Source of the DNA: an uncultured Bacteroidales bacterium
GTDB lineage: Bacteria > Bacteroidota > Bacteroidia > Bacteroidales > Marinilabiliaceae
Assembly: GCA_937892255.1 (NCBI GenBank)
Contig: CALAUL010000080.1
Location: forward strand, 1-33,726
DNA: 33,726 bases
Direction: 5' to 3'
The translations under genes were made by a program, and so were the position numbers. A model generated the notes under the pieces. That model was not told the origin of the DNA, ran no database searches, and saw nothing but the letters and a program-made list of their open reading frames with translations. Each line of letters starts with the position of its first letter. Position 1 is the first letter of the stretch. Below, one piece after another: positions 7,369 to 14,323 of this stretch.

Positions 7369-8613
7369 ATGATAGAACATCAACTTCAGAGCGTGAAAGA
7401 AGCATCGCGTTATATGGTGCGATTGACAGCCGATAAAACAACGGCAATTCTCAATGATTTAGCAGATGCTTTGGAATCTCAGACGTCGGCAATAGTGGCA
7501 AGCAATGCCATTGATTTGAGCCGTATGAGCATTGATGACCCCCTCTATGACAGATTGCTTCTTAACGAAGAGCGTATCAAAGGTATTGCAAACGATGTGC
7601 GTAATGTCGCTTCTCTTCCTGCACCGGTAGGTGAAGTGATGGAAGAAAATGTTGGAAACAATGGCTTGAAGTTTCGCAAAGTGAGAGTTCCTTTGGGTGT
7701 TGTAGGTGTCATATATGAGGCTCGTCCTAACGTGACGGTAGACGTCGCCTCGTTGTGTATTCGCTCGTGCAATGCAGTGGTACTGAAAGGTGGCAGCAAT
7801 GCTGATGAGTCGAACAGAAAACTTGTGGAGATAATACATTCGGTACTCGAGTCGAATGGTGTAGACAAAGATATAGTTCAACTCCTGCCTCCGAATCATG
7901 ACGCAGCGGCAGAATTGATGAATGCCGTCGGATATGTAGATGTCCTTATACCTCGAGGTTCTCAACGTCTTATAAATGCTGTGCGTCAGACGGCTAAAGT
8001 CCCGGTAATAGAGACAGGAGCAAGTATTGTGCATACGTATTTCGATAAAGCAGGAAATGCACAGATGGCTGCAACGGTGATATGTAATGCAAAGACGCGT
8101 CGTGTGAGTGTCTGCAATGCTCTCGACTGTTTGATAATACATCGCAGTCGCATAGCAGACCTTGAGACAATATGTCGTCCTTTGGGAGAGAAGGGAGTGG
8201 AGATTCTTGCCGATGAAGAGGCTTATGCTGTATTATCGAAGTGCTATCCGGCGGACTTGTTGAAAATGGCAAAGGCCGAGGATTTCGATACTGAATTTCT
8301 TGCCATGCGTATGTCGGTAAAGACAGTGGCAGATATTGACGAGGCAATGAATCATATATATACTCACAGCTTGAAGCATTCGGAAGCCATTATCACCGAC
8401 GATGAGGCGGCAGCAGAACGTTTTCTCAATGAAGTAGATGCAGCGGCTGTCTATGTCAATACGTCGACAGCCTTTACCGATGGAGCACAGTTTGGTCTTG
8501 GTGCAGAGATAGGAATATCTACGCAAAAGCTTCATGCTCGCGGTCCTATGGCTTTGCGCGAACTTACAAGCTACAAGTGGCAGGTTGTTGGTAACGGTCA
8601 AATTCGCAAATAG
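7369..8613 (+). CDS. proA: Gamma-glutamyl phosphate reductase ProA
   Basis: A 414-residue member of the aldehyde dehydrogenase superfamily that reduces gamma-glutamyl phosphate with NADPH to glutamate semialdehyde, the second step of proline synthesis. The ProA signature VPLGVVGVIYEARPNVTVD is at 107-125 and the catalytic cysteine is Cys249 in RRVSVCNALDCLI. The end of the protein has the conserved SKLHARGPM-like segment (STQKLHARGPMALRELTSYKW). Length and motifs agree with complete ProA. ProB and ProA usually act as a complex that protects the unstable intermediate, in line with the gene pair here. The tRNA editing gene follows after only 6 bases. proC is not in the window. Confidence 0.97.
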   Translation: MIEHQLQSVKEASRYMVRLTADKTTAILNDLADALESQTSAIVASNAIDLSRMSIDDPLYDRLLLNEERIKGIANDVRNVASLPAPVGEVMEENVGNNGLKFRKVRVPLGVVGVIYEARPNVTVDVASLCIRSCNAVVLKGGSNADESNRKLVEIIHSVLESNGVDKDIVQLLPPNHDAAAELMNAVGYVDVLIPRGSQRLINAVRQTAKVPVIETGASIVHTYFDKAGNAQMAATVICNAKTRRVSVCNALDCLIIHRSRIADLETICRPLGEKGVEILADEEAYAVLSKCYPADLLKMAKAEDFDTEFLAMRMSVKTVADIDEAMNHIYTHSLKHSEAIITDDEAAAERFLNEVDAAAVYVNTSTAFTDGAQFGLGAEIGISTQKLHARGPMALRELTSYKWQVVGNGQIRK

Positions 8614-8619
8614 TTTATC

Positions 8620-9111
8620 ATGATAGGGCAGCAACAGGTATATGACAGATTGGTGCAGCTGGGAATAGAGTTTGAATATCTTGAACATCCTGAGGCTCCT
8701 ACGATAGAGATAGCACGTCAGTATTGGGAAGGTTTTGAAGGCACGCATTGCAAAAATTTGTTCTTCCGCAATCACAAGGGGAACAAGCATTATCTTGTGA
8801 TAGTGCATTGCGACCAACAACTCGATATACATAGTCTGGAGAAGACGTTGGGGCAGGGTAAGTTGAGCTTTGCTTCGCCTGAGAGAATGCAGCGGTATCT
8901 TGGACTTAAGCCGGGTTCAGTAAGTCCTTTCGGTTTGGTCAACGATGTGGAACATCATGTATTTGTCTTTTTAGATAGTAAGTTGAAAGAGGCTTCGCGA
9001 TTGTCATTTCATCCTAACGACAATAGAGCTTCGCTATCTGTTACACTTGCAGATTTTATCCGATACATGGATAGTTCGGGCAATGCCTATGAATGGAAGA
9101 CTCTGTATTGA
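8620..9111 (+). CDS. Prolyl-tRNA editing deacylase, ProX/PrdX (ProXp-ala) type
   Basis: A 163-residue YbaK/EbsC-domain protein. The features of the free-standing ProXp-ala (PrdX) group are clear: CKNLFFRNHKGNKHYLVIV (44-62) with the conserved Lys45, then KLSFASPERMQRYLGLKPGSVSPFGLVND (81-109), the conserved GxxxGxVxPFxL core. Enzymes of this group hydrolyse alanine wrongly attached to tRNA-Pro and so support accurate translation by prolyl-tRNA synthetase. It lies 6 bases after proA and 21 bases before the next gene. Coupling a proline-charging proofreader to proline synthesis makes sense, because low proline raises mischarging. The editing substrate is inferred from the family. Confidence 0.92.
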   Translation: MIGQQQVYDRLVQLGIEFEYLEHPEAPTIEIARQYWEGFEGTHCKNLFFRNHKGNKHYLVIVHCDQQLDIHSLEKTLGQGKLSFASPERMQRYLGLKPGSVSPFGLVNDVEHHVFVFLDSKLKEASRLSFHPNDNRASLSVTLADFIRYMDSSGNAYEWKTLY

Positions 9112-9132
9112 TAATCTATTACAACACAATAA

Positions 9133-10719
9133 ATGATTAGAAAATTTCGCACCATTTTACTTCTTTTGCTCGTAGCTGTGAATGCCGTGAGCCAGACTAA
9201 GACTGACGATTTGTTGCAGATACTCGATGAGGGTAAATATTCGTGTGTCATATATACAGATGGAAAACTACGCACATTCAACAAGAGTGGAGTTCGTGAT
9301 TTGTACGATTTATTGACAACAAACCCCTCTGTGTTGAAAGATGCCCGCATGGCGGACAAGATAATAGGCAAAGGAGCAGCCGCCTTGATGATTTTGGGAG
9401 GAGTGAAAGAGGTGACAACACATGTCATTTCTGAGTCGGCTCTTCGGTTGCTCAAAGAAGCAAACGTCAATGTCAGCTACGAGAAGTGTATCTATGGTAT
9501 CATAAATAGGAAAAAGTCAGATTGGTGCCCATTGGAGAAACGTCTGACAAATGCCACAACGGCAGAGGAATGTCGTCCGATAATAACGCGGTTTATAGCA
9601 GATCTCGACGCCGGCAATATGAAACTTCCCGAACCAGATGAACGTCAGCAGTGGGTAATATCACTTTACAAGATTGTTTATCCTGTCTTGAACCGCATGT
9701 CAGAAGGCTCCATGTTGGAAGATATGTCGACAGAACAACATATTGTCGAGCAATTTGGGAATGTAGAAAGTTACAGAATGAGATGTTTCGAAACGCTCGT
9801 GGCAGGCTTGAGTCCGTGGCTCGCTCTTGCCCCTGAGAATACCGTAGAAGGGCAGATGCGCAGTGAGTTACAAGAACTTATGGTGAAGTCTCTTGCCAAT
9901 GTTGTCCATTCGTCAAATTATCATTCCATAGCACGAGGAGAATCGATAATCATTAGTGCCGCATATACTGCGCAAGGTTTCCTTAGAGCAAGGAATGCTC
10001 TGTGGGAACAGTTAGACGCTACGACAAAGAGAAGTTATATCTCTGATTTCAAGACGCTTTGTAAAATAGAGTGGAATAATGAGAAACTCTTGCCTTTTGA
10101 AGCTGTTATTCAAGCATTTCTGATGGAGGTAGGCGCACCTGTTGACACTATATATTGTCAGTGTATTGTCGAACGGCTTCATAGAATGTACGCAATAGAT
10201 AATCAGTGTAATATCTCTGAAAAACGTGAAGCAGACGATGTTAGTTTGTGTGAGTCATATCCAATGGTGTTAGATGCTCTGAAAATAATGAGTCGGCACA
10301 AGATAGCAAACCAGTGTGCAGACGTGGAAAATATCGAGCAGAAGATAACCGAAAAATGTCATATTTATGCATCGCAACTGAGTCAACAATTATTATCCAA
10401 CGACATAACTCCGATGGCAAATAACCCTAATCTGTCAAGTTTAACGGCATTACAAACTTATGCATACTTCGTTTTACATCGCATGTTGCCCGACTCTGCC
10501 GATATAAGGGAGATTCGTTCGGCCCTCACAGCGACATACAATCGTCTTTATAATAATCCCTCACTCTTTGGCGAAAAAGGCTTCTTGTCAGAAAGTAGTA
10601 CGGACGTGCAGACGAATCAGATCAAACGTAGCAATAGCGCAGATTGTGCGTATTCTACTATCTTTAATCTTTTGCCATTAGGATTGCCCGCAGATGACAA
10701 CTTTTGGTCAGCACAATAG
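9133..10719 (+). CDS. Exported two-domain protein: DUF1893 fused to a DUF2264-like region
   Basis: A 528-residue protein with a signal peptide (1-20, ending AVNAVS), so it is probably periplasmic. Residues about 25-140 match the DUF1893 pattern known from TM1506-like proteins: LLQILDEGKYSCVIYTDGKLRTF, then ADKIIGKGAAALMILGGVKEVTTHVIS (74-100), an INR motif and WCPLE (131-135). Residues about 170-390 follow the DUF2264 pattern: YKIVYPVLNRMSEG, CFETLVAGLSPWLAL (218-232), AAYTAQGFLRARNALWEQLD (276-295) and LLPFEAVIQAFL (319-330). The Gly-Asp-Gly...Tyr-Asn-Ser stretch that usually follows in DUF2264 is not recognisable; only SYPMVLDAL keeps the trend. DUF1893 has a deaminase-like fold and DUF2264 is a helical domain, but no activity is established for either here. 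It is the last gene after proB-proA-proX and is followed by a terminator. Domain names are by eye. Confidence 0.8.
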   Translation: MIRKFRTILLLLLVAVNAVSQTKTDDLLQILDEGKYSCVIYTDGKLRTFNKSGVRDLYDLLTTNPSVLKDARMADKIIGKGAAALMILGGVKEVTTHVISESALRLLKEANVNVSYEKCIYGIINRKKSDWCPLEKRLTNATTAEECRPIITRFIADLDAGNMKLPEPDERQQWVISLYKIVYPVLNRMSEGSMLEDMSTEQHIVEQFGNVESYRMRCFETLVAGLSPWLALAPENTVEGQMRSELQELMVKSLANVVHSSNYHSIARGESIIISAAYTAQGFLRARNALWEQLDATTKRSYISDFKTLCKIEWNNEKLLPFEAVIQAFLMEVGAPVDTIYCQCIVERLHRMYAIDNQCNISEKREADDVSLCESYPMVLDALKIMSRHKIANQCADVENIEQKITEKCHIYASQLSQQLLSNDITPMANNPNLSSLTALQTYAYFVLHRMLPDSADIREIRSALTATYNRLYNNPSLFGEKGFLSESSTDVQTNQIKRSNSADCAYSTIFNLLPLGLPADDNFWSAQ

Positions 10720-10741
10720 ACGTAACGTATAATGAGAAAAA

Positions 10742-10767
10742 GTTTGCCTAAACGTATATAGGCAGAC
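10742..10767. other. Small hairpin before the shared terminator
   Basis: GTTTGCCTA (10742-10750) pairs with TAGGCAGAC (10759-10767) with one T:G wobble and an 8-base loop. It has no T run, so it is probably an accessory structure in the transcript end rather than a terminator of its own. Confidence 0.4.
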
Positions 10768-10774
10768 GATAATT

Positions 10775-10814
10775 AAAAGGGCACACATACAAATAAGTTG
10801 TCGTGTGCCTTTTT
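10775..10814. terminator. Bidirectional terminator between converging genes
   Basis: AAAAGGGCACAC (10775-10786) pairs with GTGTGCCTTTTT (10803-10814) with one G:T wobble and a 16-base loop. It has an A run on the left and a T run on the right, so it can stop both the plus-strand proB operon and minus-strand murF, which converge here. Confidence 0.82.
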
Positions 10815-10824
10815 ATGTGCTGTA

Positions 10825-12114
10825 TTACAGCCATTCTAAGGTTCGTTCAAGTTTATTGGAACGAGAGCCTTTTATTAGAATATTTTTCTTCGAGAGGGCC
10901 TCAACGTCCTCTTTTATCATCAATGCATCTTCTACATAGGTAAACTTGGGGTATTGTGTTTTAAATTCTGCCCATTCCTTACCAACGAGGAAAACTTTGT
11001 CGAGGTTCATTTTGTCGAGTTTTTCTATTATCGAATTATGCTGATTGTGTTGTTCGATTCCAAGTTCTCGCATAGCTCCAAGTATTACGACTTTATTGGC
11101 ATAATCCAAAGAGTTAAAGTTGTCAAGAGAGGCGTTCATGCTTGAAGGATTGGCATTATATGCGTCCATGATGATTCTATTGCGGTCTGTTATGACTATT
11201 TGCGAACGGCTATTTGTGGGTTTGTATAGTGAGATGGCTTCGCAGATGTCGTTGTTGCTGACATTGTAGAAGCACCCGACGGCAACAGCGGCTAAGACAT
11301 TCTCGAGGTTATATGCTCCTGTTATTTGTGTGTTCACGTTGAAGTATTGGCCGTTGTTGTAGTTCCATTCAAGGTTTAGTGTTTCTCCCTTTTCCGCGAC
11401 ATGTCCGTCAATAATGCCGGATATAGAATCAGTCGCATAGGAAAAACACTTGTCGTAATCGCCAAGTAACTCTGTCAAGTACGGATTGCTTGTGTTTATG
11501 AATATTGTGCCGTCGTCTTTTTTTATCTGATTATAGAGTTCTGCTTTTGTCTTTTTTACGCCTTCAAACGAGCCAAAGCCTTCAATATGAGCCATGCCAA
11601 CATTTGTTATCAGTCCGGAATTGGGCTTTACCAAGGCGGCTAATGTCGCAATCTCTCCCGGGTGATTGGCTCCCATTTCTATGACTGCGATGTCGTGTTC
11701 TTTGGTGATGTTAAGCAATGATAGGGGAACGCCTATATGATTATTCAGGTTACCTTGTGTCGCATATGTTTTATATTTTTTGCTAAGTACAGTGGCTATA
11801 AGTTCTTTGGTTGTTGTTTTGCCATTTGTTCCGGTGATGCCAACGATTGTTGTTCCAAGTGCAGTGCGATGATATGCCGCAAGTTGTTGTAGAGTGGTGA
11901 GGGTGTCATCTACCACAGTGACATTGTCTAACGAAACGTACTTTTTGTTTGTTGTTACGACGTGAAACGCTCCCTTATTCAGAGCCTCGTCCACCATGTT
12001 ATTGGCATCAAAGTTTTCGCCTTTTAATGCAATGAAAAAAGTCCCTTGTGTTATGGTGCGTGTATCTGTTGATATGCCGGAACTATCTTTGAAGATGTTG
12101 TGTAGCCTTTCCAT
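10825..12114 (-). CDS. murF: UDP-MurNAc-tripeptide:D-Ala-D-Ala ligase MurF
   Basis: A 429-residue cytoplasmic Mur ligase. The N-terminal domain binds the UDP-sugar (SSGISTDTRTITQGTFFIALKGENFD, 11-36, with the S-x-D-x-R motif typical of MurF). The central domain has the ATP loop VGITGTNGKTTTKEL (91-105), the Mur motif NHIGVPLSLLN and EMGANHPGEI. The C-terminal domain holds DAYNANPSSM, which is the MurF hallmark. It adds D-Ala-D-Ala to the muropeptide precursor in peptidoglycan synthesis. It lies 73 bases downstream of gldJ on the same strand, but a strong hairpin terminator separates them and I see no TAnnTTTG box of its own; it may depend on read-through. Placing murF near gldJ and porU links cell-wall and T9SS genes, as in some other Bacteroidetes. 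Confidence 0.95.
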   Translation of the reverse strand: MERLHNIFKDSSGISTDTRTITQGTFFIALKGENFDANNMVDEALNKGAFHVVTTNKKYVSLDNVTVVDDTLTTLQQLAAYHRTALGTTIVGITGTNGKTTTKELIATVLSKKYKTYATQGNLNNHIGVPLSLLNITKEHDIAVIEMGANHPGEIATLAALVKPNSGLITNVGMAHIEGFGSFEGVKKTKAELYNQIKKDDGTIFINTSNPYLTELLGDYDKCFSYATDSISGIIDGHVAEKGETLNLEWNYNNGQYFNVNTQITGAYNLENVLAAVAVGCFYNVSNNDICEAISLYKPTNSRSQIVITDRNRIIMDAYNANPSSMNASLDNFNSLDYANKVVILGAMRELGIEQHNQHNSIIEKLDKMNLDKVFLVGKEWAEFKTQYPKFTYVEDALMIKEDVEALSKKNILIKGSRSNKLERTLEWL

Positions 12115-12130
12115 TATTATTTTAAGAGTA

Positions 12131-12167
12131 ATAAAGAAGAAAAAAGGGTTGGAATATCCAACCCTTT
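12131..12167 (-). terminator. Terminator between gldJ and murF
   Basis: Read on the minus strand, AAAGGGTTGGA (plus 12157-12167) and TCCAACCCTTT (plus 12143-12153) form a perfect 11-bp hairpin with a 3-base loop, followed by a T-rich run (plus 12131-12142). It lies 20 bases after the gldJ stop. The run is interrupted by C, so termination may be partial. Confidence 0.75.
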
Positions 12168-12187
12168 AAATTTATTGTGTTTGTTGA

Positions 12188-13684
12188 TTATTTTGCTTTT
12201 TCTGGAGAACCAACACGTGTCATTGCACAACGGAAACCAAGGTCGTCACGACTCTCTTGTTGGTCAAGGAATCTGCGAGTACCAGGGCTTAACCAATAAG
12301 CTCTGTCTCTCCAGCCACCACCTTTGTATACGCGTGTTCTGTCTGTTACTTCGCTATGCAAGTTGGACTCTGGCGTTCCTCCGTACATTGTCGAAGAGTT
12401 TGCTTCTGACTCTGTCCAACTGCTTGAGATATTCGAACTCTTGTCGCCGTCGAGGTAGTTGCGGTTATCTGCTGTGCGATAGTTCTTTCTGTTGGCGATG
12501 TCCTTATCTGTCTCCTGACGATATTTAATGCGACCCAAGCTGTCTTTTTCTACCGGTACACCTGTGTCATCAAGAACTTTCGTCATCATTACATTGCCAC
12601 GGAATGGGTTCAACTCCTCAACATCTTCAAATGAAAGTGGACGATAGACATCTTCTACCCATTCGTTAACGTTTCCTGCCATGCAATACAATCCGTAGTC
12701 GTTTGGCCAATATGAATGAACGTCTACAGTGATATCTCCCTTGTCGTTGAGGTTCCCTGCTGTACCCATGTAGTCTCCGTTGCCTCGAACGAAGTTTGCC
12801 ATCATCTTGCCTCGATCCTCATCTCCTGCATTACGTACTACATGAGAGTTCCAAGGAAATACCTTACGATCCGACAAACGCTCACTCTCTGTATTGCCGA
12901 TAAGGCCAAGAGCTGCATACTCCCATTCTGCTTCTGTCGGGAGTCGGTATTTCGGTAGGAGCATACCATCGTCCCAACGAACACGACGTGTGTCATTGTT
13001 CGGGTTGAGGTCTTTCATTGGGTCCTTACCTGCTATACCTTCATACTGACCATATAAATACGCTTCTGTGTCGAAGTTATTTTCTCCTTGTTGGTCTGCT
13101 ATACCTGCAGGGTCAAGTATCTCTTCACGATAAAGTATATACTCGTTTACACGGTCTGTTCTCCATTTACAGAAGTTAGATGCCTGTATCCAGTTTACAC
13201 CTACAACAGGATAATCCGAATATGCAGGATGACGCAAATAGTTCTCTACGTATGGCTCATTGTACGCCAAAGGACGTCTCCATACCAATGTGTCAGGAAG
13301 TGCTGCCTGATACTGGTCTGGGTATTCTGTGTATACTCGGCTAATCCAGAAAAGCCATTCACGATAGTTGGCATTGCTGACCTCACATTCGTCAATGTAG
13401 AACGAAGCTACAGTCACTCTTCTTGGTACTGCGTCCCAATTATACATCACATCTTGTTCAACTCGTCCCATAATATAGGTACCGCCTTCTATGAAGACCA
13501 AACCCGGACCTGTCTCTTGTTCATAACCCGAACGATACTCAAAACCACCCATCTCAGGATCGTTGTAAGCCCAACCTGTAACGTTAGAGGCTCCAGTCTT
13601 ACTGCCAGACGAGCACGAAACAACAAGCAGAGACATACTGCTAAGTAGTGCAATTACAAATATTTTCATGAAACTTACTTTCAT
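12188..13684 (-). CDS. gldJ: T9SS/gliding lipoprotein GldJ (FGE-sulfatase fold)
   Basis: A 498-residue lipoprotein with lipobox LLVVSC (Cys24 from the first ATG, Cys19 from the second ATG at residue 6, which gives a more usual signal peptide). The mature protein begins with TGWAYNDPEMGGFE, a GldJ hallmark, then runs through a formylglycine-generating-enzyme/SUMF1 fold: GPGLVFIEGGTYIMGR (59-74), DECEVSNANYREWLFWI, YPVVGVNWIQASNFCKWR, YRLPTEAEWEYAA, AGNVNEWVEDVYR and the terminal RVYKGGGWRDRAYWL...RRFLDQQESRDDLGFRC. GldJ in Flavobacterium stabilises the GldK-based ring of the T9SS and is needed for export. Related GldK/PorK proteins share the fold, but the N-terminal motif and the neighbours murF, porU and porV favour GldJ. 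It is divergent from porU. Whether the cell glides cannot be said from this. Confidence 0.85.
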   Translation of the reverse strand: MKVSFMKIFVIALLSSMSLLVVSCSSGSKTGASNVTGWAYNDPEMGGFEYRSGYEQETGPGLVFIEGGTYIMGRVEQDVMYNWDAVPRRVTVASFYIDECEVSNANYREWLFWISRVYTEYPDQYQAALPDTLVWRRPLAYNEPYVENYLRHPAYSDYPVVGVNWIQASNFCKWRTDRVNEYILYREEILDPAGIADQQGENNFDTEAYLYGQYEGIAGKDPMKDLNPNNDTRRVRWDDGMLLPKYRLPTEAEWEYAALGLIGNTESERLSDRKVFPWNSHVVRNAGDEDRGKMMANFVRGNGDYMGTAGNLNDKGDITVDVHSYWPNDYGLYCMAGNVNEWVEDVYRPLSFEDVEELNPFRGNVMMTKVLDDTGVPVEKDSLGRIKYRQETDKDIANRKNYRTADNRNYLDGDKSSNISSSWTESEANSSTMYGGTPESNLHSEVTDRTRVYKGGGWRDRAYWLSPGTRRFLDQQESRDDLGFRCAMTRVGSPEKAK

Positions 13685-14278
13685 ATCTATTATGTATTAT
13701 ATTTCTTTTTTTGACTCTATTCAATATCACACCTACACAAGATAGACTATAATATTATACCGCAAAGGTATAAAAAAGGTTTGCTAATTCATATAAATGC
13801 TAAAAAAAATTATTGCAAATATACATTTTTTTCTGATTCATATTGTTACGCTCGTGCCGTTTACGTTTTATTCTGAGTTTGGTTTGATTCCTTTTTCGAA
13901 TCTCTTTCATCTCTCTTTGGTATAGAAAACCGTTACCTATTCTATAGTCAAAAGGAGTGAATGCCATTTAAAACTTTCTCAAATATACTAAATCATCACA
14001 CCTCGAGTCTCTGTCTTCAGAGTGTATTTTATTCAAAATTGTTCCAGATTTATGTCTTGAAACAACTCTGAATTCATTCACTATTATTCGAGTCGTGACT
14101 CCAAATAGATATTACTTCGTTCAGATGTATAAAACAACAAGCTGTCTCTAAATTCGAAGTTGTTGATGCAAACAAAAGCTTGCTTCAGACATGCCATTTC
14201 TTTGTTCTTCATGGTGTTGAGGCTTTTTGCAATAAACTTCATACTGCCTTGTAATACTATTTCATATTCATATAACGT
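13685..14278. other. AT-rich divergent intergenic region, gldJ / porU
   Basis: About 600 bases without a supported gene separate gldJ (minus) and porU (plus). The part near gldJ has its -7 box; the part near porU has a 14-bp palindrome over its -7 box. Between them I see short inverted repeats only: CTCTG/CAGAG around 14009-14022, GAGTC-GT-GACTC at 14090-14101, and TTCAGAGT (14016-14023) able to pair with ACTCTGAA (14065-14072). None makes a convincing RNA gene. Open frames here, such as 14160-14369, look like chance. Confidence 0.5.
13763..13770 (-). promoter_or_regulatory. -7 box (TACCTTTG) of gldJ
   Basis: On the minus strand TACCTTTG fits TAnnTTTG and predicts a start of transcription near 13759, about 75 bases before the first gldJ ATG. 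No TTTG is found at the proper -33 distance. Confidence 0.5.
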
Positions 14279-14286
14279 TATATTTG
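14270..14286 (+). promoter_or_regulatory. -7 box (TATATTTG) of porU inside a 14-bp palindrome
   Basis: TATATTTG (14279-14286) fits TAnnTTTG and predicts transcription from about 14290, 34 bases before the porU ATG. It overlaps the perfect palindrome ATATAACGTTATAT (14270-14283), which may be an operator. A -33 element is not clear. Confidence 0.4.
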
Positions 14287-14323
14287 AAATAAAATTGTTT
14301 TCTTTGTGCGATTATTTTTTGAT

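Noticed and set aside
12175..13648. Long open frames on the plus strand opposite gldJ
   Set aside because: They mirror gldJ codons, lack domain patterns and are covered by a well-supported gene on the other strand.
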